From the NCBI GenBank assembly GCA_009602725.1, contig WELB01000012.1:858189-922188 (forward strand): a stretch of 64,000 bases of DNA. The letters are read 5' to 3'. The notes below the pieces were generated by a model, which saw only the letters and a list, made by a program, of their open reading frames with translations, was not told where the DNA came from and did not search any database. Position numbers and translations under genes: made by a program. Source of the DNA: Spirogloea muscicola. Taxonomy: Eukaryota; Streptophyta; Zygnematophyceae; Spirogloeales; Spirogloeaceae. Below, in pieces: positions 40,261-50,854 of the stretch (its first letter is position 1; each line of letters starts with the position of its first letter).

Positions 40261-41256
40261 CCTGCAAGGTCCAAAGGGCCGAAAGGCGCCAGGACCACAC
40301 AGCTATGCAAGACTACAGCGAATGGGAGCTATAGCATCTGATTTCGTCGTGCACCGCTGCCTCTTCGTGTCTGCGGTGGCTCGGAATGGGCTGGTCCATC
40401 GCAGCCCACCACCCCTTTGGCTGTTTAGGTCCTGTTTAGGTCCTCGTTTCCACACTCTCCTTCAGAATAATGCCAATCTAGGCTATGCACGACGTGCAGA
40501 TGTGTTTCCGGCGGAGATGGGCTTGCCAGCTGCATATCTGTCGTTCATGTGACGACGAGTTTCGGCCTGTTCGCACCGTGCTCAGGCTAATGCTTTGCAC
40601 CAGAAAGCTGGGCGAGCTCGAGTTGGTGGCAGAAGGGCTTCGTATCTGCCATGAGTATTCAGGCACCGGTTAGCCACCTTCATGTTTTGACCCGTAGTTA
40701 CTGAGCGGGTCAATCTATTGTAGGTTATGTAGGTCTTAAGATGTGCTTGCCTCTGTACTTGGCCATTTTGCCTTCATTCGTTTCAAATACACGAAAATAC
40801 ACGAAAATTTCCCCATCTAGAAGAGCTTCATTTTCTGATATTCCACCACCCTGCAACGCAGTAGGGGAAGCCACAAAGATATAAAGGCTTCTGGAATATC
40901 TGTCCACGCATTGGTGCATCAGATTTAATTAAGGACAACCCCTATTCAGCGATTTCAATGGGGTCAGGTTGTGCAGTGCTTGTTGAATGAGCTGCTACCC
41001 AAGCTGCTTCACAGTTGACCACGAACAGCAACTTGGCAGAGATGGTACCAGTACAGAGAAAGCCGTCATGCTCCTGTATTTTCTGGTCAAAATTATGATA
41101 TTTTCAGGCTCCACGACAAGGAAGTGACCTGTAGCAACACTAGAAATGGCATTGGGCAAAAGCACGCACGTGAATCGTGTTCGAGGCTGTGGCTCTTACA
41201 TTTGTTTGTGCTGTTTCTCAGCGTTCACATTGTCTCGTTGAAATCGAGTTTGTCTC
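40261..41256. other. Intergenic stretch, nothing recognised
   Basis: No domain-bearing ORF or repeat copy is recognised here. It is AT-richer than average. Confidence 0.35.
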
Positions 41257-41718
41257 TCAAGTAAGGGCGACAAGGAGGGCGTCAAACCTCTCCTCTAAGC
41301 CAGTAACTCTGGAGACTACATCAGCGGCAGCATTGCCGCTGCCAACACCCGCATCTAGTACATCACCCCATAATTTTCCCCTCACATTCAGGGCGCCGCC
41401 GCCGCCAGGAGTGCCGGTGGAGTTGAATGCCAGGCTCGCAGCCGGCTGTTGGTGGAAGACAATTTGCTGCAGGATCTTACTTTGCGCCTTAAGCTGCAAC
41501 AGCATCTATTGCGGCAAACCACAAGCAGACAGGACAGCCCTCAGATGGGTCAGCCGCCCAACCTGAACAATAGATAAGTGCATAGGCAACTGCTCGAGCG
41601 GACAGCTTGATACAGCTGGCCAAGAACTGAAATTCTTTGCAATGTCACGCCTGGCTTTTGTACCTCATGCTGCTCGTGCAGCTGGCGCTGCATCTCCATT
41701 TGAATCTGCATCGCTTCC
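41257..41718 (-). CDS. MYB-CC (PHR1-like) transcription factor, C-terminal exons only
   Basis: Two exons, 41718-41664 and 41505-41257, join in phase 0. They encode EAMQIQMEMQRQLHEQHE followed by MLLQLKAQSKILQQIVFHQQ. This is the coiled-coil LHEQLE-type motif that defines the plant MYB-CC (PHR1/PHL, phosphate starvation) family. The tail of about 60 residues is glycine- and alanine-rich with a terminal coiled coil. The MYB (GARP) DNA-binding exons expected upstream, at higher coordinates, are not seen before the repeat block beginning at about 42400. The gene has a very large repeat-filled intron, or it is broken, or its 5' part lies elsewhere. Confidence 0.65.
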
Positions 41719-42419
41719 CTGGTGTGAAGTGTACACTGCCCGCAGCTGGCAGGGCCACAACACCAGAGGTGCAGACACAGTCCAGGTGAGGCTGTGGCGG
41801 CAAGGCATCAACACAAGCGTGGAGAGGGCCGAGAAAGCATCGGCAGCAAGCAGCAATCTCACTCAAAACTGCTGCTGCAGTTTTGACAGCCCCGGAAGCA
41901 TTAATTTGACTGTGACAAAGACACTTGCTGTCAACATGATATGTAGTGCTTAGCGGAACTTGAAGAGCAACCTATGAGAGGGGTGGTCGCGTCCCTTGCG
42001 GGGACAGCTGCTGACCCTCGGTCGAGTCGCCGCCTTCCGGCGGTGCCTCAGGGTAAGACTTCCGCTGCGCTATGTGCGCGTACGCGTGCGCTGTGTGCGC
42101 TGGCTTTCCACTCTGTAAAGGGGATGTCTCCAAAACACCCTCTGTCCGAAACGCAAACAGGACGTTCTGACCCTAATTGTGTGATTAGGGACAGGGACGT
42201 TACAAAGGGTGGCTCCTACAAGGGGGCCGTGACTGCCAAGCCCGAGACACATTCTACTTTGTTGGGCCACAAAGGGTCTAGCGAGGACGAGGAAGCCTAC
42301 TCTATAAAAGGGTCAGCCCCTTGTTGGCGGGCTCGATACCGCTCGTCGAAATTTGATCCCCTGGGTCTCAAAGTGCTTGACTGCGTGCAACACCTCTGTG
42401 TGTCTGAGCCCTGAGCTTT

Positions 42420-44590
42420 TCAAAACCTACATCAGCCGCGCCATGCTTGCACGTTGTGTCCTTCGGCACCAACCTCTTCGCAGCAACATTCTGTGGACAA
42501 TCAAGTGCCTCAACTGCGACAGGCCAAGCGCAGCAATACTTGGGTACATGAGGTGAAAGATTCGCAGTGTATGGCCTGCAGATTGCGCACTACCTATGGG
42601 ACCTTCTTACCGCCTCGTCGAGCGGCATTGCAACCTTACGCATGCTGAAGGAAAGCAAGCAGCTTGGTGCAGCAGTGGAAGCAAGAGCACAATGTGCTAC
42701 TTTGTGCTACTCGGCGTGCTTGCTCTGAGGCACAGAGCAGTGTCCTGGCACGTTTGTGGTGCAGGCGGCTGGCCAGCAACTGAGACGCTGGAAGATGAGG
42801 AATTGTTAGCTTCCTGGATGGACGATGGTTGCGTGCGTGCGTGCTTGGAGAATTTAGCTGTTCCGTGTGCCAAAAAGCCGCCGGAGAAGACGAGGGGCCT
42901 AAGCCTCTCGAGCAGAGATGTAAAATACATCAACGACGGCTCAAAGAAACAAAACCCCGAGAGGACAGAAGCATCAAGCTGGCTTCTAGCAGGATCAGGA
43001 TGAGAACGGCCTTCTGTGGCATCGACGACGGCTGCTGCATCCCAGCAATGGATCAGCCTTGGCCTGCTGCTCTGCACTCCGCTCTGTCGAGCAGGTCAAC
43101 AAAGTTCTTGGCCCCGTCGGGTGCGTCGCCTCCTCTGCAGGCGTCTGCAGCTTAGAGAGCACACACAGCTTGCGAAGCTCTGTGCGTCCGGTTGCCTTGC
43201 ATTTGAGAGCCTCTCGAAAGCAGTGACGCCTTTGGGCACTGGACCACCACTGGATAGACTTTCAGAGCTATCCAGAACAGATGAGGGTGGTGAAGTGTGG
43301 CCATCTGCAGGGACCTGGCAATGATAAGCTTATTGGGAATGGGGAGTAACTGGGCTGCAGCCTGACAATCGGCGCCGTGCGGCGAAAGGTCCTTGATAGC
43401 AAGTCGATGGAGAGCGATGAGGGGTTGTTGCTTGCAACAGACCCCTATCGTCCCCCATCGCCTTGCAACGAAGGACCTTTTGCCGCACGGCGCCAACTGT
43501 CAGGCCGCAGCCCAAGCACTCTTTCCACATTGCTGTCAAGGCCCCTTCAGACGGCTACTCTTGACCACCCTCGTGTTGTCTAGACAGTATAGATCGAATT
43601 CTGATCTATACTCAGTGGTGCGGTGCCCGGAGCCGTCAGCCACAAGTCTCTTGAGGCTCTAAGTGCAAGGCAACTGAATGCAAGTAGGTTCACATGCTAT
43701 GTGCTCTCTAACCTGCAGACACCTGCAAAGGAAGGCGACGCACCACAGCGGGGCCAAGAACCTCGTTGACGTGCTCAACAAGTCCAACTGCAGAACAGCA
43801 GGCCGAGGCCGTTCCGTAGCTGGACTGCAGCTGCTGCCGCTGTCAATGCGGCAGAAGGCCGAGGTCAGCCTGATCCTGCAAGATGCCAGCTTGATGCTTC
43901 TAACCTCTCGGATGTATATTTCTGTGAGCCGCCGTTGATGTGTTTAACATCCTGCTCGACAGGCTCAGGCCCCTCGTCCACTCTGGCGGCTCCCTGGCAC
44001 ATGTAAAAGCTGCTTGTATAAAGCAGGCACGCAAACATCGTCATCCATGCTGGCCACTGCACCCAAGCTTTTCGTGCTTCTCCCCTTTGGCAATGCCTGA
44101 GTGCCGGTCCTGCGTGTGCTGGTGCAAAGTCACTGTTCATCTTACGGCCCGTGTCATCGTCGGGTCGATCTGACAAGGTGTTCCCTGCACACCTGAGCAG
44201 GACCATAAAAAAGCTGACAACCGCTCACCTTCCAGCGTTTCAGCTGCTGGCCAGCCGCCTGCACCACGCACGTGCCAGGTCAGTGCTCGGTGCCTCAGAG
44301 CAAACACACCGAGCAGCACAAATTAGCACCTTGTGGTCTTACTTCGACTGCTGCACCAAGCTGCTTACTTTCCTGACATGCGTAAGCTGTCCTGTCAGTG
44401 TGCCACTTGACGAGGCCGGTGAGGACGTCTCATAGGTACTGTGCACTGCAGGCCACACACTGCGGGCGCTTCACCTCATGCACATGCGGCTAACCTGTTT
44501 TCGGCCGGTCGCAGTTGAGCCTTTTGCTTGCCCACAAAACGCTGCTGTCAGGAGGCTGGTGCCGTACTGCACACTGTTCGAGCACCTGAA
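42420..44590. repeat. Long foldback repeat, inverted pair 3
   Basis: The arms at about 42420-43430 and 43440-44590 mirror each other around a centre near 43435. Near the centre, CGGCGCCGTGCGGCGAAAGG mirrors CCTTTTGCCGCACGGCGCC. Farther out, GTGCAGGCGGCTGGCCAGCA (42762) mirrors GCTGGCCAGCCGCCTGCACC (44246). The unit is the one in pairs 1 and 2 but lacks the about 500-nt segment with the TPX2-like exon. It lies between the large arms of pair 2. Confidence 0.85.
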
Positions 44591-44599
44591 ATGCGAGGC

Positions 44600-45060
44600 T
44601 GCCAGCACCACAATCGGCAGGGCATGAGGCCCGCAAGCGGCGAGTGCACACTGCAAGGTGGAGCTTGCTTGCTGCAAGGCCAACACGCTTGCCTGAAAGG
44701 CGCCGTCCGCAGCGCAAGCAATTGGTCTGCGGGCGCGGCCGCCGCGGCCGGGCGTGCTGCATGGCCGTGCCTCGCGAGCGTGGCCGCCATGCACCGCGGC
44801 AGGAGTGCAGGGGGGCTGCGCAGGGTGTGGCTCCGCGACGCGGCATGGGCCGCGGCGGTGGCGACCAGGGCCCGGAGCACAGAGCTCCGCGGAGGCGCGG
44901 CGGCGGCGGGGGCAGGATGAGGCCGCGCGGAGGCGGTGGCGGCGAGCCATCGCGGCGCGCAGGGCGGCGGCGGCCATGGCGGAGGCGCGGCGGCGGCGGC
45001 GGCGAGGGGAGGAGTGCCTGGGCGAGAGAACGAGCCCAGGGGAGGCGCCATGCCCGAGGT
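44600..45060 (-). repeat. GC-rich leader module, copy C (minus strand)
   Basis: On the minus strand this block gives AVCTRRL-type sequence preceded by CMAATLARHGHAARPAAAAA, matching the leader copies at 31622, 35276 and 47600. It joins directly to the right end of inverted pair 3, as copy A joins pair 1, so leader and unit appear to have been duplicated together. Confidence 0.5.
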
Positions 45061-46079
45061 CGAGTGGGGGGGCCAATCTTCTACGCGGGCCGGTTGCCGT
45101 CTCTTACCCCAGGCCCCCTCTTAGCATATATACATATATATTTGATTTCTTACTCAAGGCCCCTCTTAGCGTATGGCTTCGGCTTATGTAGCCCACATTC
45201 CTCACTAGCTTTAGCTTTGGTTTTGCCTGAACAGCGTAATGGCTATAAGTGGCCTGCCTCTCGTTTTCCTGCGCACGGCGCGCCGTGCCGCCCAGTCCAC
45301 CCAGGGCGCGCGACATTAGCCCACGATTTTGATTCGTGGCCTCGCCCAGCGTCGTTATTAAGCCACCCCGCGCCTAAATTAGCCGCCCCGCTGCCCGCCA
45401 TCCCGCAGGCAGGCTGTCGACAAATGATTCAAGACGCTGGCCACCGGTGGGCGTGGCACCGGCACCTCCGCCCGGGCAGTGGACACCGCTGCTGTGTCGC
45501 GCTATGTCCAATTGTCTGCATGCCTGTATTCAGGCCGCTCTCAGATCCTGGCAGTCTGCCAAAAGCCTTCCAGGGAAGTCGGCACCAGTTCGTGAGTCCC
45601 TTTGCGCAGCGAGACAAGCCGCTTTCAGCTGGTCCGTGAATTTGCAGAACGGTCGTTGAGAAGCAATGGTGGCAGTGTCAATAGCAGAACGATGAGCAAC
45701 AATACACATCCACAACGTCTTTCACACCTCCACGCTGCTTACTGAGCAATTCAACCATTCAATATACGTATACATTTGTATATACATATATATATTGTGC
45801 AGCATATCCCGGTCAACTCGTGTAACTTTTTGAGGCATGCAACGTGTATCAACAGCCTGAGGCATGCAAAAGGTTGCGGCCAGTCGTCATCTCCGCAGCC
45901 AAGAGGCCGGAGCTCAGCTGAGGGTGGCTCCTACAAGGGGCTGTAACTGATAAGTCCGAACTACAGTATAATCTGTTGAGCAAAAAGGGTCTAGCAAGGA
46001 CGAGGAGGCCTACGCTACAAACGGGTCAGGGCCTTGGCAGCGGGCTCGATAGCCGCTCGTTTGATCATCCCCTGATTTT
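45061..46079. other. Spacer between repeat blocks
   Basis: AT-dinucleotide runs (TATATACATATATA near 45126 and 45765-45795) and short ORFs occur. There is no recognised gene. Confidence 0.4.
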
Positions 46080-46726
46080 CAACGTGCTTGAGTGCACGCA
46101 TATATATTCTGTCTAAGCCTCGAGCTTTCGAGTCTTTTTACCAGCCGCGCCAACGTATTCGACTGGGCACCAGCCTCTCAGCACCAGCTCTTGCTGGGCA
46201 AGCAAGTGAATCAACTGCGACAACCAAGCACAGCTTTCGCATTAGGTGCATGAGGTGGAAGGTTCGCAGGGTAAGGCTGCAGATTAAACACTACCTATGG
46301 GACGTCTTTACCGCCTCGACAAGCGGCACAATAACTAGGACAGCTCAGGCATGCTGTACATAGTAAGCAGCTTGGTGCAGCAGTGGAAGCAGACCACAAG
46401 GTGCTACTTTGTGCTGCTCGGCGTCTTTGCTCGAGTCACAAAGAACTGACCTGACACGAAGATGGTGCTGGCGGCTGGCCAGCACCTGGAATGCTGGTAA
46501 CTTGGGACTGGTCAGCTTCTTTGTTGACCTGCCCAGATGTGCAGCGAAACCTTGTTAGCTCGAGCTGACAATAAGACAAGCGGTGCAAGGCAGCAGTGAA
46601 CTATGCACCAGCACACGCAGGACCTGCATTGTTCTTTGAGAATTTGCCATGCCAGCGAAGCACGAGAAAGCCTGGGTGCAGTAGCCAGCATGAATGCACG
46701 CTATGCAGCTGAGTCGAGTGCCTCAC

Positions 46727-46881
46727 CGGTGTGGTTGAAATACGCGCCGGAAGGATGGCATGGGCAGCGGCTTGTGGATTAGACTCCTCCGCATTTCAGC
46801 TATTTCCCGAGCTTCCTCCTTCCGCTTTTCCACCTGGGCTTTTGTTGCTGCCAGCTTAGAAAAGCGGCGGAGCTGAGCAAC
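46727..46881 (-). pseudogene. TPX2-like microtubule-binding exon, right copy
   Basis: This 155-nt exon on the minus strand has CGCAG acceptor and CG|GTGAGG donor. It encodes VAQLRRFSKLAATKAQVEKR, an acidic/basic helix, then AEMRRSLIHKPLPMPSFRRV. It preserves the canonical RKSL..K..PMPSF TPX2 pattern better than the left copy, so it is closer to a functional parent. An upstream exon ending SAARAQRKKFEHDE is recognisable near 47055-47105. A full gene was not assembled. Confidence 0.6.
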
Positions 46882-48172
46882 CTGCGCAGTCAGGGTGCTT
46901 TGCAGCAGTCAGTGGATGCTCGGCACCATCCGCCAGGTCACTAGCATTTCAGCCCTGGCAAAGCTCGTCTCTTCCGGTCGCCTTATGCGAGGGGAGACAG
47001 GAGAATGCTGCTTAACCTTGGTTGAGCAGGCTGGTTTGGCGCTAAGCTTGTTTACCTCGTCGTGTTCAAACTTTTTGCGTTGGGCGCGTGCAGCGCTAGC
47101 CAAGAGTGTAGGGCACCGTATGGCAGATGGTCTTGGCGCGAGCCTTTTGCGCGACTGTAGCAAAGACACCGGCACACTCGGGCATTTTGGTAAGTGTGCC
47201 AGATAGACGCAGGAAAAGATGGGGGGCCTGAGCCTGCCGGGCAGGACTATGAAACACATCAGCATTTGTTTACCCAAACAAAAGGGAGAAGTCGACGCAT
47301 CAAGCATCCTGGCATCTTGCAGGATCAGGCTGACCTCGGCCTTGTGCGGCATCTTAGTCGGGAGTTCTCGGGCGGCAGCCTGACACCTGGCCTCGAGCGG
47401 CAGAAAGTCCTCAATCGCAGGGCGAGGGGGGGCGATCGGGGGCTGTTGCACCATCTTGGCCCCAGGAGGATGAGCGCCGGCGAGCCTGTCGGCCTCGGGC
47501 CGGGTCGGGCGGAGAATGGCGGTCGCCCTGGCCAAGATTTTGGACACCTGTACAATGCAGTAGCGCAGGCCGTCAGGCACAACTGGTCACCCGATGTCGT
47601 CGGCGGCGACACGGCGAGCGTGGCGGCACGTCAGCAGGCAAGCCCCTGCGAGGCTGCCCGCGTCAGAGTCGGGAGGGCAAGAGGCCCGCAACGGCGCGCA
47701 GGGCCGGCTGCAAGGCACAGGCACATGACGGCAAGGAGAAGGGAGCCGGGGCTTGCCCGGGCGGGGGCCTGGCGGAGCGCAAGCGGCCAGTCCTTGGGCG
47801 CGGCCTCCGCGGGCAAGCGTGCTGCCATGGCCGTGCTGGCGAACGTGGCCGCCATGTACCGCGGCACCGGCGGCTTGCGCGTGGATACGGCGGCGACGCT
47901 ACCGGGGCTGGCGACCAGGGCCGGCTGCGGAGAGCTTGTCGAAGGCGTTGCGGCAAGGGGGGCGGGAGCAGGCCGCTTAGCGGCGGCGGCTGCGGAAATG
48001 TGGCGCGCCTTGAGCAGCAGGAGGCCCAGGCCGGACAGCGGTGAGCAGGGGCTGGGCAGCGGCGGCAGGCCGGCGGCGGCGGCGCGTGGAGAGAGGCGCG
48101 CGGAGAGGCGGCCCGCGGGCAGCTGCAGCGGCGCCAGCGCGNGCCAGCAAAAAAAAACAGCGCGGCGCGCAG

Positions 48173-48214
<42 letters not shown>
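48173..48214. repeat. GGC triplet microsatellite
   Basis: About a dozen perfect GGC triplets lie in the right arm of pair 2. The left arm lacks a matching long run, so the tract expanded or contracted after the duplication. Confidence 0.85.
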
Positions 48215-48215
<1 letters not shown>

Positions 48216-49480
48216 TTGGGGAGGGGGGCGGGGACCGGGGCGCGGTGGACGGCGAGGGGGGCTTGCGGCGAGAGGGCTGGAGTGGCGGCTGGTGGCGGTC
48301 TCCCCTGGCCTTTGTACTCGCCCGCTCCGGCCCCGGTCGCTCAGTGCACGCTCCTGCCCCTCCTCCACGCGGCCCGACCGGACAGCAGCCCGGCCAGCGG
48401 CCCCGCCAAGGTCAAACCCACGGCATCTTGACCCCACGACTCTCATGCGCTCTCCTCCCCCCCGCCAGCCCTGCTCGGCGGCTCCGCCCAAGGTCAAAAC
48501 CCCGGGCCCTTGGCTCCCGGGATCAACGGGTCTCCCGCGCCTTCCTCTTCCCGCCAGCCCGCGCGCGCGGGTAAGCCACTGGCTCTGCGGCTCCCGCGCG
48601 TGGGCCCGCCACGGCACCTCCACTCACCGCCCGGTCAGCGGCCCGCCATGGTCAAAGCCCACGGCATCTTGGCCCCTGGGGCCCAGACGAATCTCCCGCG
48701 CTCTCCTCCCCCCGCCAGCCCCTGCGCGTGGGGCCGCCGAGCCGGCTCGGCGGCCCCTGCGCGCGGCCCCCGCCACGCAGGCTGTCCACCTCGGCTCACC
48801 ACCGTTGCCACCTGGCATGCCCTGCTCCTCAGCCTTCTTCGGCTCAGCAAGGACCTCCGCCTCTCATCTTGAGGTCCAGTGTTAAGTGTGGACACGGACA
48901 TTCCCACTCCTAGGCTTTGCCACTCACAGCCTCCCCTCCTGGATGCAGCCCACAAATTTCTGCCGAGGGCCCCTGGACGCTGAGGAGGTGGGACTTGGTT
49001 GCTCGGACTACTCCAGGAGTTTGCTCGGCAAGCAGAACCCAACGTCACGGGCAACACAGCGAGCAGTCCGTTGCTGGGTCGCTCGCTCAGGCGTGCTGAA
49101 GGCGCCCTTCCATTCTGCTACAACGCCCCCAGGCGTTCGCCGACAGCGTTACTGTAAGCCGCAAATTTTACTCAGTGCCTCCTCCGCATGAGGGCACTGC
49201 ATCCATGCACTCCCGTGCCTGTCTTTTACGGCAATACGGTCCTGCATGCCTGCGGTGGCGCACATTGAGCTACCGCTGCAATTGCACAGCCTGTGTCACC
49301 ATTCCGTCGAGCTGACAAGTTGCTCCTGCGCTCTTTAGCAGGTCCGTGAAGGGAACTCCCGATCAAATGCCAGCATTCCAGCCGCTAGCACGCCACACGC
49401 GTGCCAGGTCAGACTTCCAAGTCCCGAGCAAACTCGCCGAGCAGCAAGCAGCAGCACCTTACAGCCTTGCTTCAGTGCTG

Positions 49481-50854
49481 CACCGTGCTGCCTATAGCCT
49501 CAGCAAGCGCAAGCAGTCCTGGGGTCCGCTGTGCTCGTTTGCATAGCCGTGTGACATTAGCGCCTCTCGGCCCTTTGACCCTTGTCCATTCTTTCTGGGG
49601 TGGCTTTTCCCACAGCCATTGCCCCCTTTGGAAGAGCTTACTTCTTCTCCCGTCCCTTCTTCTGGGGTGGGCCTTGGAGCGACCCCCTGGAAAAAAACCC
49701 CCTGGAGGGAGGTACTGGAGTACCACATGTGATGGGCTGAGATCAGAATCAGGGAGACGAGCTCGGACCGGTGAGGCCCGTAGAGAGGCACAGCCCTGCT
49801 GCTGCCTGCTGCCGCAGCCCGGCGCCGCAGCCCTGCTGCTGCCTGCTGCTGCAGCCAGTCACCGCAGCCCGTCAGTGCATCGCCGGCTTTCTGTTAGTAA
49901 CCCACGGCGGCTACCGTGGGGTGACAGTTGCTGGCTTCTGCCCAGGAAGTGCAGTCGCCGCCTGTTGGCGGCGCCTCAGAGCAAGGCATTTTGTTTGTAG
50001 AAGCAAAAATGGCGTGAGCCGTTTGGTGGCGCATCTGGACTCATAGGTGGCGCTGTATGACAAGGCTGTCTAGATGGGTGATTTTTATGTGTTAGCTCCT
50101 TGGTTGCCTGCTGATTTGCAGCAACGAGCACAGCAGGTCCTCATGCTGTGCTGGTGCTTGTTATGCACGCTGGCAGCCTCTTGCCAAAGACGTTCGTTGG
50201 TGTGTGTGCCTGACTGTGCTGAACTCGAAGATGCTCTGCCGCTGTGAATTCGACCGGCTCTGAGACTGGTCAGCTTCTCTGTCACCACTGTAAGGTCGGG
50301 TGCTTGAGAGCTGCTTCATTGCTCCTTGACAGGTGCTTCTACGGCAAGTCTGCGAGCACTAATGAAAAAGGCAGAATCTGATGGTAACTCTCTGCTAATG
50401 ACGCCTCTCTTCCATCTGCCTCCGCTCGCTTTGAAGCAATAGTGATCAACACCTACAGGAACCCGAAAATGCTGTCGTACTGACTGACTGCCTCGAATGG
50501 CTGGCATTTTGCTGTGGTTGTTGAGGAAGACCGATCTTGCAGCCCACTGAACAATTAAACGATGTCAGCACGTGCCTTGTGGCCAGTCGAAGGACAAGCA
50601 AGAGATCACTACATTTGCATCAAGATTTGATTGACTGAAATTAGTAGATCACATTCAGCAAGGTTGTGCGAGATACATTTCACTATCCGATTTGTGATCT
50701 TTTACCTTACTAGGTGCAGCTTTTTACGCTTCCCACTAAGGAGCCTCCATGAGTCTGTTGCTGTCATAGGTGGACTACCTGCAGTAGTCATTTCGAAATC
50801 GAGTTAATCACCGCTGGAAGGTAGAGGCAGCAACCACATCTCTTTACTGAGTGT
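49481..50854. other. Spacer downstream of the helicase gene
   Basis: There is an R1-type motif near 49590-49640 (GGGGTGGCTTTTCCCACAGCC) and a CTGCTGCCTGCTGC tandem near 49795-49850. No gene is supported. The helicase 3' UTR should begin at its right edge. Confidence 0.45.

Larger units (their letters stand above)
46080..49480 (-). repeat. Right arm of large inverted pair 2
   Basis: This is the reverse-complement counterpart of 33950-37640. From low to high coordinates it holds the KRHNN-type ORF remnant (about 46200-46380), the TPX2-like exon (46727-46881), the leader module (47600-48060) and the GC-rich segment ending near CAGACTTCCAAGTCCCGAGC (49411). A single N lies at 48142 and one in the opposite arm at 35275, both in GC-rich sequence. 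Confidence 0.85.
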
